Shown here: in pieces, positions 53,620 to 62,629 of the stretch | Layout of the letters: each line of letters starts with the position of its first letter | How positions within the stretch are numbered: position 1 is the first letter of the stretch | Source of the DNA: Entomospira nematocerorum | Lineage (GTDB): Bacteria; Spirochaetota; Spirochaetia; WRBN01 | Assembly: GCF_028748105.1 (NCBI RefSeq) | Contig: NZ_CP118168.1 | Coordinates: 806,001-870,000, forward strand | DNA: 64,000 nt | Direction of reading: 5' to 3' | Position numbers and translations under genes: made by a program | The notes under the pieces: model-generated | What the model saw: the letters and a program-made list of their open reading frames with translations, nothing else | What the model was told of the DNA's origin: nothing | The model's database searches: none

Positions 53620-54569
53620 GGCAAGCTCCTTATGATTTGACTGATGGATAGAAATAGTATAGCGAGAATAACAAAAAAATTAAAGAGTGATCGCTTCTGA
53701 ATGGTGATACGAAATTTCTTATTTTCATTTTGTTTTAGAATTTTTTTTAATAATTCTACCGTTTGGGGATCTCCAGCCCAGAAATAGCTCCCATTACTAT
53801 TATATGCGATGTTCTTTAAAAGGGATGGATTTAAAGAACTTTGAAGAAATTCTCCATGGCTATTAATACGAGGGCTTCCATGGGTATCTGGAACAATAGC
53901 TCCCTCGGTTGTTCCGATACCAACACTGTAAACTTTAATATTATTATGAAAAAGTTTTCGTAACTCTTCTTTCGTGTTCCCTGTGGTTACTTCTCCATCA
54001 GAGAAGAGAACAATAATTCGTTCTGATTGATTATCTAAAGAGAAAAGTGCTCGTGATTCTTTCAGTGCATCGGCTATATTACTACCGGCGTAGGATAACC
54101 AAGAGATATCCAGTGACTCCAGTACATGCGTAACCATCTCTTTATCACTTGTTATGGGTAAGGCTGTAAAAGCTTCTCCTTTGAATATGACGACACCAAC
54201 ACGTGGTTCTTGTAGACTCAGAAGAAGTTCTTGTGCAATAAATTGAGCACTTTGTAGGCGATTGCCAGCACTATCCTCCGCTCTCATACTTTGAGAGATG
54301 TCAATAGCAAATATAATTTCTGTACTACTGTTTGGCTCTCGTATGACTGTCTCACCCCAGTGACTATCAGTCAGTGCTAAGATAATACAGATAATTGCAA
54401 GAATAATCATAAATTCTCTTGTAAAATATCTGAGTATGAATTGAATACGGACATTACTACTACCACCTAATGCTATGTATGTTCGCCAACTTTGAGAGAA
54501 CCGCCATAGCGTTAAAATAAGAAGTAGGGGGATAATAATCAATAGCCATAACGCTTGGGGATTTAGCAT
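53583..54569 (-). CDS. batB: BatB, VWA-domain membrane protein
   Basis: The 328-aa protein has two N-terminal membrane segments, a von Willebrand A domain with an intact MIDAS (FAIDISQSMRAED, Asp near residue 90; LFSDGEVTTG) and a C-terminal membrane helix. It starts at ATG 54569, 2 nt after the BatA stop; a longer frame from 54626 would overlap BatA. Metal-dependent adhesion sites suggest protein-protein contacts. The equivalent Borrelia protein BB0172 is reported to bind integrin, though that need not apply here. Confidence 0.9.
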   Translation of the reverse strand: MLNPQALWLLIIIPLLLILTLWRFSQSWRTYIALGGSSNVRIQFILRYFTREFMIILAIICIILALTDSHWGETVIREPNSSTEIIFAIDISQSMRAEDSAGNRLQSAQFIAQELLLSLQEPRVGVVIFKGEAFTALPITSDKEMVTHVLESLDISWLSYAGSNIADALKESRALFSLDNQSERIIVLFSDGEVTTGNTKEELRKLFHNNIKVYSVGIGTTEGAIVPDTHGSPRINSHGEFLQSSLNPSLLKNIAYNSNGSYFWAGDPQTVELLKKILKQNENKKFRITIQKRSLFNFFVILAILFLSISQIIRSLPWTRIFGARDDI

Positions 54570-54571
54570 AC

Positions 54572-55576
54572 CTAAAAAACCTCTCTGAGAATGAGATAGC
54601 GCATAAATAGCCAAAAGAGCACACAACCCAAGGCTATCTGCAGGAGAAGATAGCGACTGGACGTTGTTGTAACACTGGTGCGACTAAGGCCTTCTTGTGT
54701 ATGTTGCTGTTCAATGGCAGAAAACATGGCATCGAAAGCTCCTGCGCTTTCACTTTTGAAAAAATATCCCCCAGTTTCTAGTGCAATCGCTCGCATTAGT
54801 TCTTCGTCATAGGCATCATCTACAAAGCCGGTTAGAAGTTCTTCTCTTTTTTTATCCCATATGGATATACGTAATTTCTCTTGTGTACCAACGCCCACAG
54901 TAAAGGCTTGAATGCCTAGGGATTGTAACAGGATAATCGCATCTTCGGGATTGAATTCACCTATATTATTTGCTCCATCAGTAATTAAGATAATGCTTTT
55001 ATGTTGAGCCCCAGAGCGTTGTAGTTGTAGAGCGGCTAAGCCCAAGGCCATGCCAATATTGGTTCCGTCACCATGTTCTAAAAGCCAGACGTGATCGAGT
55101 CGTTGTTGAAAAAATTGATAATCACGTGTGAGAGGAATACGTACAGCAGCCTCCCTTCCAAAGGTGATGAGGCCGATGGCATTGCTTTCATGATGCGCCA
55201 AGAAACGATGTATAGCACCTTTTGCGATTTCGAATCGAGAGTCATGTTGCCCTGAATCTTTAGCTGCCATGGAGGGAGATACATCTAAGAGAATAATGAT
55301 AGCAGAGGTATCCTTTAGAAAAATTTGGTGCTTTTGAATGATCCCCGGATTAGCTAGTGCTAGTATCATGAGTACTAGACTTATCCATAAGATTATATAG
55401 GCACAAAAGGCAAGAAAATTCCACCATAGACTACCACGAAAATAGGGTTTATCGCGATAGATTTTGTAACTAATGAGAATACGACCTCCACGACGTCTCC
55501 AAAAGTGACTGACGTAGATAAGAGGTACGATGAAAATAAGTAAGGGTAGAAAGATTATATGTTCAAATAAAATCAC
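54572..55576 (-). CDS. batA: BatA, VWA-domain membrane protein
   Basis: The 334-aa protein has BatA layout: membrane segments at about 5-22 and 55-78, a VWA domain with MIDAS ILLDVSPSMAAKD (about residue 94) and LITDGANNIGEF, and a C-terminal segment ending in VLFWLFMRYLI. It starts at GTG 55576, overlapping the previous stop by 4 nt (GTGA), so translation is coupled. It forms a pair with BatB in the same operon. Confidence 0.9.
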   Translation of the reverse strand: MILFEHIIFLPLLIFIVPLIYVSHFWRRRGGRILISYKIYRDKPYFRGSLWWNFLAFCAYIILWISLVLMILALANPGIIQKHQIFLKDTSAIIILLDVSPSMAAKDSGQHDSRFEIAKGAIHRFLAHHESNAIGLITFGREAAVRIPLTRDYQFFQQRLDHVWLLEHGDGTNIGMALGLAALQLQRSGAQHKSIILITDGANNIGEFNPEDAIILLQSLGIQAFTVGVGTQEKLRISIWDKKREELLTGFVDDAYDEELMRAIALETGGYFFKSESAGAFDAMFSAIEQQHTQEGLSRTSVTTTSSRYLLLQIALGCVLFWLFMRYLILREVF

Positions 55577-56442
55577 GTAGCAGACTCCGTTTGCTGCTTT
55601 TCTGCAGTTTTCGCCAGCGATAATATGAAGTTTGTATCACTTTGGCGTTCGCCTTGTTCAGTGAATCGACCACCAAATCGAATAGCATCACTACGTTGTA
55701 GAAGAGCGGTAAATTCTAGAATAATCTCTTTTTCGAAGTACGGACGAAGGACTGACTCCATTTCCTGTGGTGTTGTAGAGTGTAGAGATGCTAATGTAAA
55801 TTGTGCGGTTAAGTAAGATCGTATTGCTAAGGTTAATTGACTATAGTACTGTGCATCAGAGAGTTGACTTTCAGTACGAATTAACTGCATAATGGTTCTG
55901 ATAAAAAGGCGATAGGGCTGTTGCTTACTCGTAATATAGTATTGATAGAGTCTTTTGAGACTCCAGCGTGTGAGTAAGACCATTGGTGTTATGAGTAAAA
56001 AAACTGCTGTGAGGAGAATAAAGAAGAGCTGTGTTTTTTCTAACAGAAGCGGCCCGTAAATTGTCCTTGCTTGCTCATTTCCCTCTCGTACGAGGGATTG
56101 CGTTAGAATGGGTAGATCCGCTATAACTACATCACCTAGTTGTAGAGATAAAAGCTGTTTTCCTACGCTAAAGCTCGTAAATCGAAGGCTAATATACGTC
56201 TTTTGTTCATGAGGGAGAAATTCAATTTCATGTATTAATAAATTGGGGTATTGGGGATATAATCCTGACTCTATGTACTCATTATGTTTTCGGGGAATCC
56301 AAAAAGTCATATGTACTTCATCCCCTACATAAAAATGAGGAGGATTAAACGTAATATCTTGAGCAATTTCCTCTCTAGCGCTTATGTGTAGATGCATTGT
56401 CAATAAGATGATTAACGTGATCACATGATATCTAGGAACCAT
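55573..56442 (-). CDS. Bat-locus membrane protein (DUF4381-like position)
   Basis: The 289-aa protein has a signal peptide, a beta-rich periplasmic domain (to about 145), one membrane segment (about 155-180) and a cytoplasmic helical domain. In the Bat operons of Borrelia and Bacteroidetes an equivalent protein lies between DUF58 and BatA. I recognise no catalytic motif. The ATG at 56442 is chosen because GGAG lies 5 nt upstream; it overlaps the DUF58 gene by 11 nt. It may link MoxR/DUF58 in the cytoplasm to the VWA proteins. Confidence 0.7.
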   Translation of the reverse strand: MVPRYHVITLIILLTMHLHISAREEIAQDITFNPPHFYVGDEVHMTFWIPRKHNEYIESGLYPQYPNLLIHEIEFLPHEQKTYISLRFTSFSVGKQLLSLQLGDVVIADLPILTQSLVREGNEQARTIYGPLLLEKTQLFFILLTAVFLLITPMVLLTRWSLKRLYQYYITSKQQPYRLFIRTIMQLIRTESQLSDAQYYSQLTLAIRSYLTAQFTLASLHSTTPQEMESVLRPYFEKEIILEFTALLQRSDAIRFGGRFTEQGERQSDTNFILSLAKTAEKQQTESAT

Positions 56443-57298
56443 GACCTCTCCTACGAAAAAATTGTAAAAGGGCACGAACTGTATCATCCTTAGTGTTAAT
56501 TGTTAATGTTTCAACACCACGTCTACGACAATTTTTTTGCCAATTAGTACGTGTAACTTGCCAAAACCCCTCATACTCTTTACGAAAGTAAGAGCTACTT
56601 GGCATAACAGAGATAGTTTGATACTCCTCAGGATCAACTACAGTGACATATCCAGAAGAGGGAAGAAGAATATCACTATCACTTTCAATTCGAATAGCAA
56701 CAACATCATGCTTACGTGAGAGCATGGATAGTTCTCGCCAGTAATCTTCTGTTTTGAAATCACTGATGATAACACAAATGCCACGACGTTTCATTACCTC
56801 TCCAGCAATACGTAATGCCATTGACATATCAGATCCTTTCCTTTGTGGTTTCAAGGAGAGTACCTGTTGTATTTCACTTTGTACATGGTGCTTGCCTCTA
56901 TTAGCCATGAGTTGCAGCTCTATAATATCACTGAAGGCGATAACTCCTACACGATCACCATTATCACTAGCAGCAAAACTCAAGAGTGCAAATACTTCTT
57001 GTGCCGTAAAGCTCTTGGCATGGCTAAATTCCCCATACATGCTGGCAGAGACATCTAAAATGACTGTGAGGATAAGTTCTCGTTCCTCTTTGAAGATTTT
57101 ACAAAAAGGCTGACCCATACGACTGGTGACATTCCAGTCGATAAATCGGGTATCATCTCCAGGAATATATGGCCTAGCTTCATGAAATTCGAGACCCATT
57201 CCTTTAAATACACTGGAGTAATCACCAACAAAAAAACTATCAACAAGCTTTTCACTTTTTATTTTTAATTTTTTGATACGTGCACTAATATCCGTCAT
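56432..57298 (-). CDS. DUF58 (MoxR-associated) protein
   Basis: The 288-aa protein has the DUF58 signature GLEFHEARPYIPGDDTRFID followed by WNVTSRMGQPFCKIF and a degenerate VWA core (LDVSASMYGEF). DUF58 proteins are partners of MoxR AAA ATPases and probably act as their substrate adaptors. It follows moxR by 18 nt and overlaps the next gene by 11 nt, within the Bat operon. The start has only a weak binding site. Confidence 0.9.
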   Translation of the reverse strand: MTDISARIKKLKIKSEKLVDSFFVGDYSSVFKGMGLEFHEARPYIPGDDTRFIDWNVTSRMGQPFCKIFKEERELILTVILDVSASMYGEFSHAKSFTAQEVFALLSFAASDNGDRVGVIAFSDIIELQLMANRGKHHVQSEIQQVLSLKPQRKGSDMSMALRIAGEVMKRRGICVIISDFKTEDYWRELSMLSRKHDVVAIRIESDSDILLPSSGYVTVVDPEEYQTISVMPSSSYFRKEYEGFWQVTRTNWQKNCRRRGVETLTINTKDDTVRALLQFFRRRGHGS

Positions 57299-57316
57299 GA
57301 TATCGTTCTTATACTT

Positions 57317-58288
57317 TTATGGTACAGCTACCATGGATAAGATAGAAGAGATAACCGCATCGCTATCAAGCTCTTCTGCTTCGGCATCATAGCTCAGAAT
57401 GAGTCGGTGACGTAATACTGGATAAGCACTCATCTTTACATCTTCTGGTAAGACAAAGTCTCGACCTTCGAAGAGAGCACGTGCCTTGGCAACACGGTAT
57501 AGAGAGAGTGTCGCCCTTGGACTAGCCCCGTAATCAAGTAGGCGCGTAAAGGGTAAAGAAGTATCTTTGCTACGTGAGGCTACAATGATGCTCACAATAT
57601 ACTTTTCAATCGCCTCATCAACGCGTACAGCATCACAAGCCTCTTTCAGAAGATCAATATTTTTTTTATCTAAAATTTTTTCAACAGAAATATTTTTTTC
57701 AATACCCATGCGCCGTAAAATAGTTAGTTCTTCGTGTGCGGTTGGGTAGTGAATTTTTGCTTTAATTAAAAATCTGTCTAGTTGGGCTTCTGGCAGACGA
57801 TACGCTCCCTCTTGCTCAATGGGGTTTTGTGTGGCTAAGACTAAAAACGGATTTGGAAGTAGATGAGTTGTATCACCGATTGTAACTTGACGTTCGGCCA
57901 TAGCTTCTAGTAGCGCACTTTGTACTTTAGCCGGAGCTCGATTGATCTCATCGGCTAGAATAAGATTAGCAAAAATGGTTCCTCGCTTGGTTGTGAATTC
58001 TCCGGTAGATTGATTGTATACCATTGTACCGACGATATCAGCAGGAAGAAGATCAGGTGTAAATTGAATTCTCTTAAAATCAAGATTGGCAATTTCACAT
58101 AGTGTGCTAACGGCCAGAGTTTTCGCAAGTCCTGGAGCACCCTCAATAAGAACATGTCCTGAGGTGAGGAGTCCTGTCAGTAAAGCAAGGACAAGTTCAT
58201 CTTGAGCTACAAGTTTCTTACTCATTTCGGCCTTGAGGGCTTGAATGAGTGCAATGGCCTCCTCATGTGCAACCAGAGTTTTACTCAT
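57317..58288 (-). CDS. moxR: MoxR-family AAA+ ATPase
   Basis: The 323-aa AAA+ protein has Walker A GAPGLAKT (50-57), Walker B LILADEINRAPAKVQSALLE (about 107), sensor 1 LATQNPIEQEGAY and the C-terminal lid. MoxR proteins act as chaperones that remodel or assemble metal-dependent or envelope complexes, here with DUF58 and BatA/B. Its ATG overlaps the cyclase stop by 8 nt (ATGAGTAA), with GGAG upstream, so the cyclase is coupled to it. Confidence 0.93.
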   Translation of the reverse strand: MSKTLVAHEEAIALIQALKAEMSKKLVAQDELVLALLTGLLTSGHVLIEGAPGLAKTLAVSTLCEIANLDFKRIQFTPDLLPADIVGTMVYNQSTGEFTTKRGTIFANLILADEINRAPAKVQSALLEAMAERQVTIGDTTHLLPNPFLVLATQNPIEQEGAYRLPEAQLDRFLIKAKIHYPTAHEELTILRRMGIEKNISVEKILDKKNIDLLKEACDAVRVDEAIEKYIVSIIVASRSKDTSLPFTRLLDYGASPRATLSLYRVAKARALFEGRDFVLPEDVKMSAYPVLRHRLILSYDAEAEELDSDAVISSILSMVAVP

Positions 58289-59396
58289 TAAAAAGCTCCT
58301 CTTCGTTGATGATGCCTTGTTCTACTAAGTCAAAGTAGGAGAATGCATAGATATCACTATCACGTCCACGAAGACTAAAAGGCGTCATATTTTCGATAGG
58401 AATATTGAGACCCGCTTGTCTAGCCGCACTTTCACTTACGATAAATCCTCCAACTGGGGCTTCATGTTCTAAGCGACTAGCTGTATTGACGGTATCACCA
58501 ATTAATGTATTATCATAACGACGATTGCCACCTACGTTTCCACGAATAACGGATCCGGTGTGTACAGAGATACGAAACATAACAGGAACTTCACCGCGTT
58601 CTTCGCGTTGATGACTGGCCTCTACTAGCTCACGCTGCATGTTGCGAATGGCACGAATGGCATCTTTTGAATTTTCAAATACAGCAAAAAAAGCATCCCC
58701 AATAAATTTATCAATATCACCATTATTTGCATAGACATTGCGTGTAACAATCTCATAGGCGACATTCAAAAAGGCGATAACTTCGCTTGGCGTCATACTT
58801 TGTGATATTGTAGTGAAACCTTTAACATCACCAAAGGCACAAGTAAGTTCTAAACTTTCTTCCTCAATACGCATGGTCTGTTCTTCGGCACATTTATTTG
58901 CTATTTTCCAAATGGTTCTAGGGACATACTGTTTAATGATATCTAGTAGAATAAAGTCAAGCAACGCTTTTTCTTGGAGTTCACTGGAGTGTAGAATTTT
59001 GAGCTGGAAAAGAGCGGACTGTGCAATTAAGGGACGTGCACGCACTTGTAAGTGACCTAGTTCCACTTCTTGATAAGTAAGAACTGCATCTGCACCAGAC
59101 TCATAAATTCGTTTAAAATAGTAGCGATTATAATTTTCTGTAAGTACAAGAACAGGTATGTGTCGATACATTTCCTCTTCTTTAAGCATACGTAAATTAT
59201 CATATCCACCTTCAAGACGAGAACTCGCTATGATTAGTACGGGAAGATTTTCAAAAAAAATATTATAGGCTTCTTCAATAGTTGTGGCATAGGCAACAAC
59301 GAATTCTTCAAATCCCTCTTGTTTACCTAGATGTAGTAGATCACTAATGTGATTAGAAAAATCATACTGATCGATAATTAAAATGACACCGTGCAT
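58281..59396 (-). CDS. Adenylate cyclase with degenerate receiver domain
   Basis: The 371-aa protein has an N-terminal receiver-like fold (1-125) without the phospho-acceptor (strand 3 reads LIIASSRLE, no Asp; the last Lys is replaced), then a linker and a class III cyclase domain (about 180-345). Metal Asp residues are in CAFGDVKGFT (190) and FIGDAF (234); Lys230 and Asp301 specify ATP, and the NTASRLE Asn-Arg pair is present, so cAMP is the likely product. No transmembrane segment. It leads the Bat/MoxR operon. Its promoter leaves no leader. Confidence 0.85.
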   Translation of the reverse strand: MHGVILIIDQYDFSNHISDLLHLGKQEGFEEFVVAYATTIEEAYNIFFENLPVLIIASSRLEGGYDNLRMLKEEEMYRHIPVLVLTENYNRYYFKRIYESGADAVLTYQEVELGHLQVRARPLIAQSALFQLKILHSSELQEKALLDFILLDIIKQYVPRTIWKIANKCAEEQTMRIEEESLELTCAFGDVKGFTTISQSMTPSEVIAFLNVAYEIVTRNVYANNGDIDKFIGDAFFAVFENSKDAIRAIRNMQRELVEASHQREERGEVPVMFRISVHTGSVIRGNVGGNRRYDNTLIGDTVNTASRLEHEAPVGGFIVSESAARQAGLNIPIENMTPFSLRGRDSDIYAFSYFDLVEQGIINEEELFNE

Positions 59397-59403
59397 GGTT
59401 TTG

Positions 59404-59432
59404 ATTTTACATCATTATAACAAATAAAGCAA
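59404..59432 (-). promoter_or_regulatory. Promoter of the cyclase-Bat operon, no leader
   Basis: Minus strand: TTGCTT, a 17-nt spacer and TAAAAT, ending 7 nt before ATG 59396. An upstream TATAAT (complement of 59414-59419) is an alternative -10, but still no Shine-Dalgarno lies before the ATG. Confidence 0.5.
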
Positions 59433-59537
59433 TAAAGAAGTGAAAAAAAATCTAAAATGATACACAAATTTGACTTTTTTAATTCTTTACTGCTTTTTAT
59501 ACTGTCTCTTCTATAAGAGGCAGCAGAGTGTTATTGT

Positions 59538-60128
59538 TTAACGTGGGATATCAAAGACTTGTCCTGGATAGATTAAATCTGGATTATCTGGATAGCGGAG
59601 ACGATGTTTGTTTGCCATATATATACGAGGCCATGCAAATGGATCGCCGTAAATACTTGGACGTCCTGCAATTTTCCACATAGAGTCACCACGTACAACG
59701 GTATAAGTCTCTATGAGTTTTTGTGCATTACGCATGAGTTTATCTAGGAGTCCTAATGCATGATCACTATGAGCTTTACTCGTGTTGAAGTCTTCTGCTT
59801 GAAGACGGGCTTTTGCCAATTCAACGGCTTCCGCAATCTCTGCAAATAGTTCTGGATCCTGTGTATGAAGTCCTCGCTGACGAGCTGTGTTCATACGTTG
59901 TTCGGCCAACATCAATGCATTGATTGATTCAAATTTATCTAGCTCCCGTAAACCCTCTTCAGCGTAGTTATAAGCTGCATTATAATCTCCTCGAGATAAT
60001 GCCTCTTGGGAGAGAATTCGCAGCTCAATACTACGCTTAAAGTAAGGATTATCCTCCAACGATTGGGCAAAACCAAAAGAGGTTACAAGGAGGAGGGAGG
60101 TTAACAGTGAGAATATTTTTTTATGCAT
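59538..60128 (-). CDS. Exported LysM-domain protein
   Basis: The 196-aa protein has a signal peptide (MHKKIFSLLTSLLLVTSFGFA), a helical middle (residues 25-140, TPR-like) and a C-terminal LysM domain (VVRGDSMWKIA, LIYPGQVFDIPR) that binds peptidoglycan. ATG 60128 follows GGAGGAAAATC; the frame is open to 60272 but that part overlaps the upstream lipoprotein. It overlaps the small lipoprotein gene by 8 nt. It probably tethers or organises the envelope. Confidence 0.88.
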   Translation of the reverse strand: MHKKIFSLLTSLLLVTSFGFAQSLEDNPYFKRSIELRILSQEALSRGDYNAAYNYAEEGLRELDKFESINALMLAEQRMNTARQRGLHTQDPELFAEIAEAVELAKARLQAEDFNTSKAHSDHALGLLDKLMRNAQKLIETYTVVRGDSMWKIAGRPSIYGDPFAWPRIYMANKHRLRYPDNPDLIYPGQVFDIPR

Positions 60129-60339
60129 GATTTTCCTCCGCTCCTTGATGAGATTGCTCTGTTTCTGGTGCTGCATAACGTCGGCGTAGTTCCTCTTGTC
60201 GGCGCACGAGTTCGGCATACTTGGCTTCAGCTTCCTCTTTTGAGCGTCCAGATTTTTGTGTGTCTGGGTCACTCTTACAGGATGCTAGCAACCACAACAA
60301 ACTGGTCAGAATGAGTGCTAGTCTGATTCCACGTTTCAT
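60121..60339 (-). CDS. Small lipoprotein, 72 aa
   Basis: The protein begins MKRGIRLALILTSLLWLLASC, an excellent lipobox with Cys21; the rest is a charged helix (KEEAEAKYAELVRRQEELRR) likely to form a coiled coil. It recalls Lpp-like or accessory coiled-coil lipoproteins, but no family is certain. ATG 60339 follows GGAGGGATCAAT. It is coupled by an 8-nt overlap (ATGCATAA) to the LysM gene, suggesting a joint envelope role. Confidence 0.8.
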   Translation of the reverse strand: MKRGIRLALILTSLLWLLASCKSDPDTQKSGRSKEEAEAKYAELVRRQEELRRRYAAPETEQSHQGAEENHA

Positions 60340-60392
60340 ATTGATCCCTCCATTTATCATTATATTTCCTAATAGAAACCTATCTTATTTCA

Positions 60393-62456
60393 TTAAACAT
60401 CACTTATACTTAAATTGAGGCGCCCCATTTTATCGATATCAATAAGTTTTACCTTTACAACATCTCCTTCCTTGAGAACATCACTGACTTTTTGTACATG
60501 CTGTTTAGAGATTTTTGAGATATGACAGAGACCTTCTTTTCCTGGTAAAATTTCAATAAACGCTCCAAAGTCCATCAAGCGCTTGACTGTACCTTGGTAG
60601 GTTGTTCCAACTTTTGGATCACTGACAAAAGCAAGAATATAATTTTTGGCTTGCTCTCCTTGTTCTTGATTTTTTGCAGCAATAGTAATAGATCCATCAT
60701 CTTCGATATTAATTTTGGACTGACTGGAGTCTGCAATGGCTTTGATGTTTTTTCCACCAGGACCAATAATAGCCCCAATCTTTTCTACATCTACCTTAAA
60801 TGTAATAATACTAGGTGCGAATTCGCTAGGAGCCGCAGGATGTTGGATGCAGGTATTCATTATATTCAAAATATGCTGTCTACCGACATGAGCTTGAGAT
60901 AGAGCCTGACGCATGATATCGATGGTGATACCTGCACATTTAATATCCATTTGGAATGCTGTAATACCTTTATCACTACCAGCAACCTTGAAATCCATGT
61001 CACCGAGATGATCTTCTTCTCCAAGAATATCACTTAAAATAGCAAATCGGCTACCCTCTTTGATGAGACCCATCGCAATACCAGCAACAGAATTTTTAAT
61101 CGGAACTCCTGCATGCAAAAGAGCCATACTTCCTGAGCAGATTGTCGCCTGGCTAGAGGATCCGTTGGATTCTAAAATTTCAGAGACAACACGAATTGTA
61201 TAAGGAAATTCTTCCTTTGATGGAATGATGGGTTCTAGTGCACGCTGTGCAAGATGTCCATGGCCAATTTCTCTTCTACCAGTACTCAGGCGACCTGTTT
61301 CTCCAACGCTGAAGGGTGGGAAATTGTAGTGTAACATGAATCGAGATCGTGTATCACCATCAATATTATCCATAATTTGTTCATCAAAAGTACTGCCAAG
61401 TGTAGTAACTCCAAGGCTTTGTGTTTCACCACGTGTGAAGAGAGCAGAACCATGCGCTCTCTGTAGTAATCCGACTTCACAAGTGATATCACGAATATCT
61501 ACGGTACTGCGCCCGTCTGTGCGGAGACCTTTATCAAGAATACTATCACGGACAACCATACGTTCGATCTCTTCTAATAGGGAGCATAGTTGTGATAGTT
61601 GATCTTCATCATACTCTTTAGCGAATTGATCAGTAACGGCAGTTTTTACTGCGTCGATAGCTTCATGACGAGCTTGTTTTCCTTTGACGAAGCATGCTTC
61701 AGCTAGTTGAGGCTTTGCGACAGCAATGATGCTAGCTTCATCTGACAGTGCAGCTTTTTTTTCAGGAAGAGGCAATTTTGTCTTGCCGGCTTTGATTCCA
61801 AAATCACGCAAAAACTGCAAGAGCTCATGGAGAACCTTTTCCGCATGCGCAATAGCATCAAGCATGAGTTCTTCAGACACTTCGTGAGCGCCGCCCTCAA
61901 CCATACAAATACCTTCAGGGTTGGAAGCAACAACGATATCTAATTGTGACTTTTCAATCTCTTCAAAGGTCGGATTCACAATAAATTCTCCGTCGAGTGA
62001 TGCCACTCGAACTGCAGCAACAGGTCCATTAAAGGGAATATCAGATATTTGAACTGCAGCAAAAGCCGCAATCATACCAACGATATCTGGTGTATGAATT
62101 TGATCTGCTGATACAACAGTGGGGATAACTTGAATATCACGACCAAATTCCTTATAAAACAAAGGACGCATGGGTCGGTCGATTAAGCGTGAAACGAGAA
62201 TCTCTTTATCTTTAGGTCGAGCCTCTCGTTTAAGAAAGCCACCAGGAATTTTACCAGCGGCATAATATTTTTCGTTATACTCTACACTTACAGGTACGTA
62301 ATCTAACGGTTCACCAGGCTCATTAGAGCAACATACAGTTGCAAAAACGGCTACACCAGCATATGTTGCAAAGACAGCTCCGTTAGCTTGTCTACCCATT
62401 TTCCCGGTCTCTAATACGAGATCATGCTGGCCAATTTTAAATACAGCTCTTTCCAT
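60393..62456 (-). CDS. pnp: Polynucleotide phosphorylase
   Basis: The 687-aa exoribonuclease has two RNase PH domains (first 1-210, second about 310-540; GRREIGHGHLAQRALEPIIP, DILGEEDHLGDMDFKVAGSD), a KH domain (about 555-610; IGAIIGPGGKNIKAI) and an S1 domain (about 620-687; GTVKRLMDFGAFIEILPG). It degrades RNA 3'-5' using phosphate and works in the degradosome. AAGGAATAATAG precedes the ATG. It follows rpsO as usual, but an extra S15-like gene and a terminator lie between. Confidence 0.96.
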   Translation of the reverse strand: MERAVFKIGQHDLVLETGKMGRQANGAVFATYAGVAVFATVCCSNEPGEPLDYVPVSVEYNEKYYAAGKIPGGFLKREARPKDKEILVSRLIDRPMRPLFYKEFGRDIQVIPTVVSADQIHTPDIVGMIAAFAAVQISDIPFNGPVAAVRVASLDGEFIVNPTFEEIEKSQLDIVVASNPEGICMVEGGAHEVSEELMLDAIAHAEKVLHELLQFLRDFGIKAGKTKLPLPEKKAALSDEASIIAVAKPQLAEACFVKGKQARHEAIDAVKTAVTDQFAKEYDEDQLSQLCSLLEEIERMVVRDSILDKGLRTDGRSTVDIRDITCEVGLLQRAHGSALFTRGETQSLGVTTLGSTFDEQIMDNIDGDTRSRFMLHYNFPPFSVGETGRLSTGRREIGHGHLAQRALEPIIPSKEEFPYTIRVVSEILESNGSSSQATICSGSMALLHAGVPIKNSVAGIAMGLIKEGSRFAILSDILGEEDHLGDMDFKVAGSDKGITAFQMDIKCAGITIDIMRQALSQAHVGRQHILNIMNTCIQHPAAPSEFAPSIITFKVDVEKIGAIIGPGGKNIKAIADSSQSKINIEDDGSITIAAKNQEQGEQAKNYILAFVSDPKVGTTYQGTVKRLMDFGAFIEILPGKEGLCHISKISKQHVQKVSDVLKEGDVVKVKLIDIDKMGRLNLSISDV

Positions 62457-62500
62457 CTATTATTCCTTAACAAACTATCTGAACTCCTTATGAGTCAGAT

Positions 62501-62520
62501 ACGTGCTAACATTAGCACGT
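62501..62520 (-). promoter_or_regulatory. Hairpin in the pnp leader
   Basis: ACGTGCTA-ACAT-TAGCACGT, an 8-bp perfect stem 45-64 nt upstream of pnp. In E. coli pnp is autoregulated through RNase III cleavage of a leader stem; a similar role is possible. Confidence 0.4.
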
Positions 62521-62534
62521 TATATAATTCTTTT

Positions 62535-62590
62535 TAAAAAAATATCTCTTATATTGTCGGCAATTTTGCTTTTTGAATATAAGAGATTTT
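62535..62590 (-). terminator. Terminator between the S15-like gene and pnp
   Basis: A 12-bp AT-rich stem (ATCTCTTATATT 62544-62555, AATATAAGAGAT 62576-62587) with GCAA/TTGC inside; on the minus strand seven T follow. It separates pnp from rpsO transcription. Confidence 0.65.
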
Positions 62591-62629
62591 CACAAAAATG
62601 TAAAGTTAAACGTAAGACTTGATGCAATC

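Noticed and set aside
59512..59533. Hairpin CTGTCTCTT/AAGAGGCAG after the LysM gene
   Set aside because: One G-T pair and no T-run on the transcribed strand; too weak to list as a terminator.
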